64,000 bases of DNA from Hyphomicrobiales bacterium (GTDB taxonomy: Bacteria; Pseudomonadota; Alphaproteobacteria; Rhizobiales; OSC116): the NCBI GenBank assembly GCA_013214705.1, contig JABSRZ010000003.1, positions 527,443 through 591,442 of the forward strand, read 5' to 3'. Each line of letters begins with the position of its first letter. The stretch's first letter is position 1. The notes under the pieces are model-generated. The model saw only the letters and a program-made list of their open reading frames with translations. It did not search any database and was not told the DNA's origin. A program made the position numbers and the translations under genes. Below are positions 56,505 through 64,000 of the stretch, one piece after another.

Positions 56505-56526
56505 CGTGGGGGAATAATGAAATTCC

Positions 56527-58098
56527 TTAGTCTAGTTTCATATCTTGAACTGGAGGTCCTACCAAGATTTTGAACCGTGGTTCAGGCATCGAAACTCTTT
56601 TGTTAATCGCATGAATATTAACAGAGTTTACAATTGGCGCCCAAATAAACTGGCTTAAAAGATATTCGTGATAGTCACGGAAGTTCACAATGCGGTCGTC
56701 TGCATTTTTAGAACGGGTCATGGCTTTTTGCATCAGATAATCTGATTCATTGTCATGCCACATGGCTACGTTAGGGTAACCTAGACGAGCAGAGTTAAAG
56801 AACCACTCTAAGATATCCGCATTATCCCAACCGTATGAGCGCACCACTAAGGCTTGCTTGCCTGTTTTAAATTGAGCACGAATTGAGCTAGGGTCAAATT
56901 GTTCAATAACCACATCGATGCCTAATTCAGCGAGTTGCGCTTGGATAATAACTGATATCTTGCGTTCACTAGATTCGCTTTTACTCCATAAGGTCATTGA
57001 TAATTTTTTGCCATCTTTGGCTAAAATACCATCATCACCTTTAACCCAACCCAAATCAGCCATGATAGTTTTTGCTTTTTCGGTATCTGGATGTATTTCG
57101 AATTCTGCAGCAACTTTACGAGCTGGCAACCTATCAATTAGATAGGTATAAGCAGGTGTACCATTGCCTTGGAATACGGCTTTCAATATGGCGTCTTGGT
57201 TGACTGATAACGCAATAGCTTGGCGGATTTTAACGTCTTTCAAAAACTCATTGGTTGTATTCATAACCATATGGTAATTGCCATTACTAGCCATTGTGAC
57301 TAGATTTGCGTTTGGATCATCTTTGATTTTGTCTAAGAACAGCGTTGGAGCATCTTCAAGAATATCAACACCACCGGTTTTAAATTCTAAAAAGCGGGTT
57401 GAATCTTCCAGAATTTCTCTGAATATCACTTTGTCTATATACGCAGGGCCTTGGTTATCGGAAAGTGCAGAACCCCATTGATAGTCTTCATTTTTTACGA
57501 CTACAATTTCAGCGCCAGATTTCCACGATACAAATTCAAAAGGTCCGGTACCAATAACAACTTTACGGCCAAAATCTTCGCCATACTTTTCGATAGCTTC
57601 CATGCTGGGTACACCAGTGAATGAAGAGGTAAAGTTGTATAGAATGTTAGGATCTGGGCGGCTTAGTGTAATTTCAACGCTTAAATCGTTCAATATTTTA
57701 ATGTCTTCAAACGCGTCGACCATGTATTTGGACTTGCCTGTAGAAAGTTTTTCTAAAAACCATTTCAATACTGTTGAATCTAACTTTGAACCATCATGGA
57801 AAGTTACACCTTCTCTTAGATTGAAGGTAATCATCAGACCATCGTCTGAAACCGTCCAAGATTCTAATAGATGTGGGTAGATGATGCCATCAGCACCCAT
57901 TTCAACCAAACGGTCATACACCATGTAATAGACGTTATTCGTTCTATTGGTGGTGAACGGGTTGAAACTATCTTGTCCCGCATTGCCCGCTGACATCGAC
58001 ATCGTAAGAACAGTTTCGGCCGAGGCTGTTGTTGCCGTCACCCCTATCGGCAAGGCCAAAAGCCCGGCCATTATTGCCATTTTTAGTGTTTTTTTCAT
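56527..58098 (-). CDS. oligopeptide-type ABC transporter substrate-binding protein (family 5)
   Basis: The start was moved to the ATG at 58098 (AGGGAG 6 nt upstream; the tracked start is a TTG). The 523-residue product has a signal peptide (MKKTLKMAIMAGLLALPIGVTATTASA) and the SBP_bac_5 fold: FNPFTTNRTNNVYYMVYDRLVEMG, TFNLREGVTFHDGSKLDSTVLKWFLE split over strand and loop, and GTGPFEFVSWKSG. The DppA/OppA group binds peptides, glutathione, opines or other amide-rich compounds. Expression is likely higher than that of the permeases because of the hairpins after it. Confidence 0.93.
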   Translation of the reverse strand: MKKTLKMAIMAGLLALPIGVTATTASAETVLTMSMSAGNAGQDSFNPFTTNRTNNVYYMVYDRLVEMGADGIIYPHLLESWTVSDDGLMITFNLREGVTFHDGSKLDSTVLKWFLEKLSTGKSKYMVDAFEDIKILNDLSVEITLSRPDPNILYNFTSSFTGVPSMEAIEKYGEDFGRKVVIGTGPFEFVSWKSGAEIVVVKNEDYQWGSALSDNQGPAYIDKVIFREILEDSTRFLEFKTGGVDILEDAPTLFLDKIKDDPNANLVTMASNGNYHMVMNTTNEFLKDVKIRQAIALSVNQDAILKAVFQGNGTPAYTYLIDRLPARKVAAEFEIHPDTEKAKTIMADLGWVKGDDGILAKDGKKLSMTLWSKSESSERKISVIIQAQLAELGIDVVIEQFDPSSIRAQFKTGKQALVVRSYGWDNADILEWFFNSARLGYPNVAMWHDNESDYLMQKAMTRSKNADDRIVNFRDYHEYLLSQFIWAPIVNSVNIHAINKRVSMPEPRFKILVGPPVQDMKLD

Positions 58099-58110
58099 GT
58101 GCTGCTCCCT

Positions 58111-58146
58111 AAGCAAGGTTTATACCATAAGCAAGGTTTATACCAT
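58111..58146. repeat. tandem 18-bp repeat upstream of the substrate-binding protein gene
   Basis: AAGCAAGGTTTATACCAT occurs twice, directly adjoining and identical. It lies 13 bp before the start codon. Read on the minus strand each copy has a TATAAAC that could serve as a -10 element, so the duplication may have doubled a promoter or an operator. Confidence 0.8.
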
Positions 58147-58373
58147 TTTGTTTATATTCAAATTTGTTTCGGTTTTGATTGCCAATGTTTTTTAAATACA
58201 TAACCATTCGCAATGAACTATAATATTTCTTATTTTTATTTTTGGTCAACGCCAATAGTCACGCATTTATCGACAATTTTACCGCATTAGTTAGCTTTTG
58301 CGTATTTTTCACCCTTAAAGCGCATAACTAACGCAAATTCGAGTTTCTGCTGCCCTAGTCTTAACCAGTGAAA

Positions 58374-59516
58374 TCACACCTGCAAATGTGGGTATGCTGA
58401 TTTAGAAAATCTAGCGGGTGAAAAAATAGACACCGAAACACCAATTTTTTTGAGCTCGATAGAAATATTTTCACCTAAAATTAGTGAGCTAGCAATTGAT
58501 GCCACTGCCGGAGCTGTTTGAATTCCATAGCCGCCTTGCCCTGCCAACCAGAAAAACCCATTTTCTGCTGAATCATAACCTATAACAAAGTCTCTATCCG
58601 GTGAAAACACTCGTAACCCAGCCCAACTTGCCTCCACTTTTATCGGCTCTATGTTAAGTATATTGGCAATCTGATCAATCGCCATGGCAACATCCATATC
58701 GTCGGCCCAAGCATCACAAGCAGGTGATGGAATTTCATCTTCGGGAGATAAAAATAGATTGCTCCCTTCTGGCTTACAATACCAATTTTCATCAATGTCA
58801 TTTAGAAAACACATATCTGGGTTGATTGGTTTATCAAATTTCACAACTGCTGCGGTTCGCTTTAATGCCTGTAAGCCAACCGGTTTAATGCCAGCTAGCA
58901 TAGCTATTTCATCAGCCCAAGCCCCTGCTGCGTTTACAACAATTGGCGCTTGATAAGATTCTTTTCCGGATTCAAGAAACCACATTTTGTTTTCATAACG
59001 CAGTGATTTTACTTCTTGGTTACAAAATAATTTTGCCCCATTATGCGCAGCCTGTTTTAAATATCCTTGGTGAAGTGCGGCCACATCAATATCTGAAGCA
59101 TCCGGTTCGGACAGGCCAGCAATAATATGGTCAGTATTTAAATATGGTATTAATACCACCAAATCATCTTGGGATAATCGTTTCAGTGTTGAATTGGATT
59201 TTTCAAAAATTTCCAATTGTTTTAATTGATCCACACGCGCAAGATGAATTATACCGCGTTCGGTTAGCAAGGGAACTTGACTGAACCCATTTGGCGGCTG
59301 CATAAAAAAGTTTTTTGACGCTTTGGTTAAGGCTTGCACGGCGTCTGAGCCATAATTAACAGTGAATAAAGCTGCCGACCTTCCTGTCGTATGATAACCA
59401 GGTTGATCTTCCATTTCCAATATAATAACTTCTTTTGATTTGGATAATATTGAAGCAACGGAGGCGCCTGCAATACCAGCCCCGATTACGATAATGTCGG
59501 CGGTTATCATTGCCAT
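58374..59516 (-). CDS. FAD-dependent amino-acid oxidase/dehydrogenase-like (DAO family)
   Basis: The 380-residue protein has the dinucleotide motif VIGAGIAGASVASIL at the N-terminus, HTTGRSAALFTVNYG, VVNAAGAWADEIA in the middle and a C-terminal FWLAGQGGYGIQTAPA. These place it in the DadA/glycine oxidase/sarcosine oxidase family, which oxidises secondary or D-amino acids to imino acids. In context it probably acts on a D- or N-substituted amino acid freed by the amidohydrolase. It lies 257 bp upstream of the substrate-binding protein gene. Confidence 0.88.
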   Translation of the reverse strand: MAMITADIIVIGAGIAGASVASILSKSKEVIILEMEDQPGYHTTGRSAALFTVNYGSDAVQALTKASKNFFMQPPNGFSQVPLLTERGIIHLARVDQLKQLEIFEKSNSTLKRLSQDDLVVLIPYLNTDHIIAGLSEPDASDIDVAALHQGYLKQAAHNGAKLFCNQEVKSLRYENKMWFLESGKESYQAPIVVNAAGAWADEIAMLAGIKPVGLQALKRTAAVVKFDKPINPDMCFLNDIDENWYCKPEGSNLFLSPEDEIPSPACDAWADDMDVAMAIDQIANILNIEPIKVEASWAGLRVFSPDRDFVIGYDSAENGFFWLAGQGGYGIQTAPAVASIASSLILGENISIELKKIGVSVSIFSPARFSKSAYPHLQV

Positions 59517-59674
59517 TTGCTTTATCTCTCTCTATGCCGCAAGACTCAGTTAATATATGCTGTTCTATAACTGAGGCTTGCGCCTAACTCAATATTTATC
59601 CATTGTCAGATGGAGTATTCCTGTCAATATTTTGGTATATGTAAAAAAATCACATATAACTAGGGTTGCCTAAA

Positions 59675-59995
59675 CTATTCGGATATTTCAATATCCATTA
59701 GTGGCGCATATTGTTGAGCTCCGAAAATATCTGGATCACCCGGGCTGCCGCTAGGTCGATCGCGTAAAATGGTGAATTTTATCGCAAAAGCAGGATCAAA
59801 CTCTTCAAAATCAGTAATTCTGTCTTGGCGCAAACTATAGAGTTTTGAAATGGATGCCCGCGTTATAGATCGGCTTTTTAATACCATTCTGTAATCTTGT
59901 TCGGTTTCAAAAATAATATCAAAGGTAATTTTGTCGACCCCTGCATTTTTACTACGGATTGTTTTGGCTATATCTACAAGTTTTCTGGTGGTCAT
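59675..59995 (-). CDS. DUF4387-family protein (AtuA partner)
   Basis: The 106-residue protein matches the small DUF4387 family: RSKNAGVDKITFDIIFE, then ITDFEEFDP and the C-terminal DPDIFGAQQYAPLMDIEI. The family nearly always lies next to an AtuA/DUF1446 gene, and here it starts 5 bp after that gene ends. The two are probably subunits of one enzyme. The reaction is not established. Confidence 0.87.
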   Translation of the reverse strand: MTTRKLVDIAKTIRSKNAGVDKITFDIIFETEQDYRMVLKSRSITRASISKLYSLRQDRITDFEEFDPAFAIKFTILRDRPSGSPGDPDIFGAQQYAPLMDIEISE

Positions 59996-60000
59996 GGCAA

Positions 60001-61374
60001 TTAAACCCCTGCGCTGATAATTTTGGTTGGAAAAAGCTCTAAACCGTCGCTTACTGACATGGTATGATTAAGTGTCCAAATGCAAGCAGGACTTGCTTTT
60101 AAAACCTCATCGAATACAAATGACACGCCACCCGCGGTGCCTTTTACATTTTCCAAACGAGCATAAAACAACTGTCTCGTTGCGATTAAAGTTAATTCTT
60201 CGGCCATTTCTTCTGTTGGCGCGACCCCTTGAACAATAAGGCATAATTCGTGTGATGGTGTATCTTTTAGTGGTTCAAGTTCACCCATTATTCCGTTGCG
60301 ACCATATACATTATAATGAAGTTCATATCCGTCATCACCGAAACGTTCTTTAACCGCATCCTTAGCCCAATCAATCACTTGGTCTACTTTAGCGATGGTT
60401 TGGGGGTCACGGATGCCCGCAATGCCTACAAAACGATAGCCAAGAAAACCAGAACCTTCTAATTTAACTCGAATTCCTTCAGAGGGGGTAAATTTTGCGC
60501 CCGTAACTCTGGTGGTTTTTTCAGAAATTTGTTTATAATTGCAGTGGGTCATATCTAATAAACCACCTGCAACAAATTCATGGAAAGGGTTTGAGCGTTC
60601 ATACATTGCATGCCCCGCGACGGATGCGACTGTACATCTTTGACCGGGATGCATGGCGGTTACACTAACTGAATCTTGTGTTATTTCCCCTAATACGGTT
60701 TCTTTGCCACCATATGGTTCTGCACAAAATGATGCACATTCAAGTACTTTTCCCAAATAATAGGCCTGACTTTCAGGGAAACCATGATGCAACGCTGCCG
60801 ATGCAAAAATTGCACTGTCACTGCTGCGCCCGCCAATGATGACATCTGCACCTTCTTCAAGAAGTTTTAAAAATGGATGCACTCCGGCCATAGCGACAAT
60901 ATTTTCTGTCGCATCTAGATCTTTTTCTGTCAATGCAGGGCGACCATCTAGCCCGGTGATTTCGTCATCATTTAGAATTTTAGTTCTGATAATCTCTTTG
61001 TCGACTTCTGAATAGAAAAATCCGAGTTTAAATTTTTCAAGTTTATGTTGTTTGGCTATATCAATAATCATGGCTACATATTTATCAACTCGGCTATTTG
61101 TACCTGTATCACCAGCACTACCAATAATCATCGGAACTTTGTTTTTGCGTGCGGCGAGCAACATATGCTCAAGATCGTGACGCTGCCAACTTTCTGGGCT
61201 GGCTGAGGTGTCTGTTCCTAACGGGACTGGACCAATATCATCACTGCCCGAATCTGCAGCGATATAATCCATCCCGGCCTTTACACCCAAATTGAAGCTA
61301 TCGACTTTCAGTGGTGCGAATCCTAGATGCCCATTTGGACAGATTATTCTGAGTGTTTCCATTGTTTTTCTCAT
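60001..61374 (-). CDS. AtuA/DUF1446-family acyclic terpene utilisation-like protein
   Basis: The 457-residue protein matches the AtuA family, named for acyclic terpene utilisation in Pseudomonas but much more widespread. Seen are YIAADSGSDDIGPVPLG, LLAARKNKVPMIIGSAGDTG, GADVIIGGRSSDSAIFA and RPGQRCTVAS-like MHPGQRCTVASVAGHAMYE. In Pseudomonas, AtuA has no clear enzymatic role. With DUF4387 it may act on an acidic intermediate. No other atu genes (AtuC/F carboxylase) are near, so terpene use is unlikely. The start may be the ATG at 61362 (METLRII); neither has a strong ribosome site. Confidence 0.88.
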   Translation of the reverse strand: MRKTMETLRIICPNGHLGFAPLKVDSFNLGVKAGMDYIAADSGSDDIGPVPLGTDTSASPESWQRHDLEHMLLAARKNKVPMIIGSAGDTGTNSRVDKYVAMIIDIAKQHKLEKFKLGFFYSEVDKEIIRTKILNDDEITGLDGRPALTEKDLDATENIVAMAGVHPFLKLLEEGADVIIGGRSSDSAIFASAALHHGFPESQAYYLGKVLECASFCAEPYGGKETVLGEITQDSVSVTAMHPGQRCTVASVAGHAMYERSNPFHEFVAGGLLDMTHCNYKQISEKTTRVTGAKFTPSEGIRVKLEGSGFLGYRFVGIAGIRDPQTIAKVDQVIDWAKDAVKERFGDDGYELHYNVYGRNGIMGELEPLKDTPSHELCLIVQGVAPTEEMAEELTLIATRQLFYARLENVKGTAGGVSFVFDEVLKASPACIWTLNHTMSVSDGLELFPTKIISAGV

Positions 61375-61425
61375 TCTTCGAAATTGACGGTTTAACGGCA
61401 GCCACTATTAATTAGTTTGGCGTAT

Positions 61426-61454
61426 CGAGATTGTATTTTGTTTCCCCAATCTCG
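61426..61454. promoter_or_regulatory. 8-bp inverted repeat upstream of the AtuA-like gene
   Basis: The arms CGAGATTG and CAATCTCG are 13 bp apart, in the gap between the regulator gene and the AtuA-like gene. It could be the binding site of the Fis-type HTH regulator encoded next to it, or an RNA hairpin. No sigma-54 promoter (TGGC-N8-TGC type) was found in this gap by eye. Confidence 0.45.
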
Positions 61455-61538
61455 GTCAATGAGTGAGATTTTTTCTTTTACTAATGATAATGAAGTGGTA
61501 TTAGCAACTTGAGCGTAGATTGCTCATCTTGCGCGCAT

Positions 61539-62519
61539 TTAACGCATATGTAGCTTGTTCATTTGATGACGCAATGCATGTCGAGACAGTCCAAGCAAGT
61601 CCGCGGCTTGTGATAATTTGCCGTTTTTAAGAGATAAAGCGTTTTGAATAATTTTCACCTGAAATTCACTGGTCGCGTCTTGAAACGATTTATTGACGCC
61701 AATAATCTCAGTAAGGGAATTTGAGTGGGTTAAACTTGCACCGCTTTCAAGTTCACGCATAATTCTCGGTGGAATATGCTTCACCAAAATCTGATCGTCG
61801 GTTTCTAAAACAAAAATTCTTTCCAAAAGGTTTTCGAGTTCACGCACATTTCCAGGCCAGTGATAGGCTCTAAAAATTTCTGATATACTGGGTTCCCAGC
61901 CTTTAACCGTCCGTCCATATCTGCGGTTAAACTCCTTAATGAAATATTCTGCTAGGATGAGGCTATCATCACCTCGTTCGCGTAATGGTGGGATGTTAAT
62001 AGAAACCACCTGTAGTCGAAAATATAGGTCATTTCTAAATTTACCAGCTTTAACTTCTTTAAATAGGATTCTGTTGGTGGCGCATATGAAGCGAATATCC
62101 ACTTCAACATCTCTTACAGATCCAATACGCCTGAATCTTCTCCTATCTAACAATCCCAATAATTTAGTTTGCGATAGATGGTTTAATTCCGGAACTTCAT
62201 CTAAAAATAATGTACCGCCGTTTGCTGCATTAATAAGCCCATTATTGCGTAATAAAACGTTAGAAAGCTTGCCTCTTTCTTGACCAAAAAATTCTTGGTC
62301 AAACAGATCGACAGGAATAGATGCACAATTTACATCAATAAATGGTTTTTGTGAGCGAACTGATTGTTGATGTAATTTTTCGGCAATCAAGCCTTTTCCT
62401 GTACCAGTCTCACCATATATTAATACCGCCAACGCCTTGCTGCGGGCAACGCGTTGAACCATTTTCTTAACTTCTAAGATCGCGGTTGAATCACCGATAA
62501 TTTCGTGGGAATACATCAT
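61539..62519 (-). CDS. NtrC-type AAA+ regulator with degenerate GAFTGA and no sensor domain
   Basis: The 326-residue protein is an AAA+ domain followed by a Fis-type HTH. Walker A is GETGTGKG (36-43), Walker B GGTLFLDEV (101-109), the arginine finger region RNDLYFRLQ is intact and the HTH is KLSQAADLLGLSRHALRHQM. The GAFTGA loop, which normally contacts sigma-54, reads GKLSNV (83-88). It has no N-terminal receiver, PAS or GAF domain. Loss of GAFTGA suggests it does not work with sigma-54; Rhodobacter capsulatus NtrC is a precedent for such a protein acting with sigma-70. It probably controls this cluster. Confidence 0.9.
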   Translation of the reverse strand: MMYSHEIIGDSTAILEVKKMVQRVARSKALAVLIYGETGTGKGLIAEKLHQQSVRSQKPFIDVNCASIPVDLFDQEFFGQERGKLSNVLLRNNGLINAANGGTLFLDEVPELNHLSQTKLLGLLDRRRFRRIGSVRDVEVDIRFICATNRILFKEVKAGKFRNDLYFRLQVVSINIPPLRERGDDSLILAEYFIKEFNRRYGRTVKGWEPSISEIFRAYHWPGNVRELENLLERIFVLETDDQILVKHIPPRIMRELESGASLTHSNSLTEIIGVNKSFQDATSEFQVKIIQNALSLKNGKLSQAADLLGLSRHALRHQMNKLHMR

Positions 62520-62583
62520 ATTTTTTAAACACCAGTTAATTGGCTATTAATATCATACTTATTAGTTGAATCATTCTCCAAAC

Positions 62584-63645
62584 TCAAAATTTATATATTT
62601 CCCATTTGTTTGAGCAAGGATTTCCAGTGCAAAATTGTAATTTCTGATCGGCGCAAAAATAAATCGCAGATGAAATAGTGTGCCCCTCACCCACCGCGCC
62701 GTGGCAACATATAGATTCTGAGTTTTCACCGTGCGAGGCCATTAAATTAATGATATTATTGGCAATAAACGGTTGCTCACTAGCAGATAACACTTTATGC
62801 ACTTTGTTCATACGCCCACTAGAACTTTCAAAATATCCTTGTTCAGTTTCTGCACTTTGAAATGGAATGAGGTTTGGGTCAATGTAATGATTTGTGTGAG
62901 ACAAATAACCCGTATCGGCGCGCTTAATCGCTAATTCTGATTGACCAAGTTCGATGGTTGCAATATTACCAGTTTTATCGGCCAAACCAAGAGTTCCACC
63001 GCCTATATGTTGAACAGATGATAGAATTTCAATGGCATCATCTACAGTTTTTGCTTTCCACAAAATTTCGCTCATCAGAAAATACCGCAACCACCCCACG
63101 TTGGGCTTAGAGTAGCCCACATGGGTATCGGCGACTGCCAAACCATATTTATTCATACCACTTGAATACGCTCCTGGGCTACCAAGGCTGGTCACAAACA
63201 GACACTCATTGTCAGTATATTTGGGGTCTCTATGCAGCACAACTTGCTGTATTTTTAAGTGTGAAGTGCCAAAATCTCGATTTTTTGCTAAAATCGGACC
63301 TGAATCGCTATTGCTGACGGCAATAATTGTACAACCATCGTTGTTTTTACTCGCCGCATCTATGGCACTTACATGCAGATATGTAAAAAGATCGTGCGGT
63401 GAAATTCCATAGCCTTCTGCCAAACCATGTAATTCTTCCAAATGGTCATTTGCATGTTTTTCGGTGAATTTCCATTGAGCGTCAATAAAATTTTTGGCTT
63501 CAGAACTTGTTATACTGTCTTTAGCGTCTTCTAGACGTAGTTTGACAGCATCCTGAACCTGTTGATTAAGTTCGGGGCGAGCGTTTGACTGAGCCAATCC
63601 TCTTTGTCTTGAATCGCCATTGAGTATAATTAAATTTGATTTCAT
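62584..63645 (-). CDS. C45-family Ntn hydrolase (isopenicillin N acyltransferase-like)
   Basis: The 353-residue protein belongs to the peptidase C45 / acyl-CoA:6-aminopenicillanate acyltransferase family. Such proteins cleave themselves before a cysteine, which then becomes the nucleophile; here it is Cys105 in NNDGCTIIAV. AKNRDF follows at the expected distance, with TSLGSPGAYSSGMNKYGLAV. Bacterial members hydrolyse or form amide bonds in N-acyl-amino acids or similar compounds. It is translationally coupled (ATGA overlap) with the ornithine cyclodeaminase-like gene. Confidence 0.9.
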   Translation of the reverse strand: MKSNLIILNGDSRQRGLAQSNARPELNQQVQDAVKLRLEDAKDSITSSEAKNFIDAQWKFTEKHANDHLEELHGLAEGYGISPHDLFTYLHVSAIDAASKNNDGCTIIAVSNSDSGPILAKNRDFGTSHLKIQQVVLHRDPKYTDNECLFVTSLGSPGAYSSGMNKYGLAVADTHVGYSKPNVGWLRYFLMSEILWKAKTVDDAIEILSSVQHIGGGTLGLADKTGNIATIELGQSELAIKRADTGYLSHTNHYIDPNLIPFQSAETEQGYFESSSGRMNKVHKVLSASEQPFIANNIINLMASHGENSESICCHGAVGEGHTISSAIYFCADQKLQFCTGNPCSNKWEIYKF

Positions 63646-64000
63646 AATTCATATGCCAATTTTGCAGCCGCTAAATCTTCCAAGGCCGCGCCTACAGATT
63701 TAAACATTGTGATTTGATGATCATTCGACCTACCCGAATGTTGGCCAAGGCACAATTGTTTAAGATCTGCCAAGATATGAGTTTTGTCAATTAAACCTGA
63801 TTCTATTGGAAACAACACATCACCACCTTCCGCTAGGGCGCCTTCTCGTGTGTCCACAAAGAGAGCTGATATCTTCACCGCTTCATCATCACTTTCTCGC
63901 ATATTTGGTTTAAAAGCGCCAACCAAGTCAATATGAGTGCCTGCTTTCAACCACTCCCCCAAAACTATTGGTTGTTGGGACAGCGTGCAACAACTAATTA
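63642..64000 (-). CDS. ornithine cyclodeaminase/mu-crystallin-family protein, partial (N-terminus off right edge)
   Basis: The tracked ORF begins at a TTG (63962), but the frame stays open to the window end (TLSQQPIVLGEWLKAG and so on), so this is the C-terminal part of a longer gene. GEWLKAGTHIDLVGAFKPNMRE, then SALFVDTREGALAEGGD and TMFKSVGAALEDLAAAKLAYE, are conserved in the family. Members include ornithine cyclodeaminase, alanine dehydrogenase and ketimine reductases, which interconvert imino and amino acids. The Rossmann part is outside the window. Confidence 0.88.
   Translation of the reverse strand, partial: ISCCTLSQQPIVLGEWLKAGTHIDLVGAFKPNMRESDDEAVKISALFVDTREGALAEGGDVLFPIESGLIDKTHILADLKQLCLGQHSGRSNDHQITMFKSVGAALEDLAAAKLAYEL

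Noticed and set aside
60001-61374. Acyclic terpene degradation operon
   Set aside because: Only the AtuA-like gene and its DUF4387 partner are present; the carboxylase and other atu genes are missing.

Overview
The window looks like a chromosomal segment of an alphaproteobacterium of moderately low G+C. Supporting markers are an NDUFS4-type complex I accessory subunit, a HlyU-family small protein, a PleC/DivJ-style PAS histidine kinase and an fds-type formate dehydrogenase. A marine SAR116-like lineage would fit, but that is a guess. Coding density is high and most genes are on the minus strand. Two tRNA genes are present, Pro-TGG and Arg-TCT. I saw no rRNA, CRISPR array, transposase, integrase or phage gene. 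Layout: (1) 1-2731 holds a polyol dehydrogenase cut by the left edge, a DNA methyltransferase-type repair protein, a DUF4386 membrane protein and a LysR regulator. (2) 2759-8383 is the NAD+-linked molybdenum formate dehydrogenase operon fdsG-fdsB-fdsA-fdhD, without fdsD. (3) 8472-9911 holds an ABM-domain protein and a PrpF-like isomerase. (4) 10080-34120 is a 24-kb acyl-CoA catabolism region: a LIV-type ABC importer with an embedded acyl-CoA ligase; an oxidoreductase/SDR/SDR/hydrolase operon; a FadB-like bifunctional enzyme plus an enoyl-CoA hydratase; five acyl-CoA dehydrogenases; a MaoC hydratase; a thiolase; an APH-fold kinase; and a TetR regulator. Three near-identical palindromes (CATACT-N4-RGTATG) sit on the promoters of its main transcription units, so it reads as one local TetR regulon. 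The APH kinase and one dehydrogenase look like the separated halves of the ACAD10/11 (LvaA/LvaC) system for 4-hydroxyacyl-CoA. Four other dehydrogenases form two tandem pairs that resemble heteromeric enzymes for bulky substrates. (5) 34302-50589 is housekeeping and regulatory: HlyU-like, PilZ and DM13 proteins, a MalY/PatB lyase, two small orphan proteins, a histidine kinase, aminopeptidase N, MetY, tRNA-Pro, a quinone oxidoreductase, DUF1801, cardiolipin synthase, a cold-shock protein, a GFA-family protein, DUF2461, the NDUFS4-like protein and tRNA-Arg. (6) 50845-64000, just past tRNA-Arg, is an all-minus-strand catabolic cluster: a D-aminoacylase-type amidohydrolase, an oligopeptide-type ABC importer, an FAD amino-acid oxidase-like protein, a DUF4387/AtuA pair, a bEBP-like regulator that has lost GAFTGA, a C45 (isopenicillin N acyltransferase-like) Ntn hydrolase and an ornithine cyclodeaminase-family protein cut by the right edge. 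Together these suggest import and breakdown of an N-acylated or peptide-like compound whose identity the sequence does not give. This cluster and the three-operator regulon with the split ACAD11-like pair are the best candidates for undescribed biology here.
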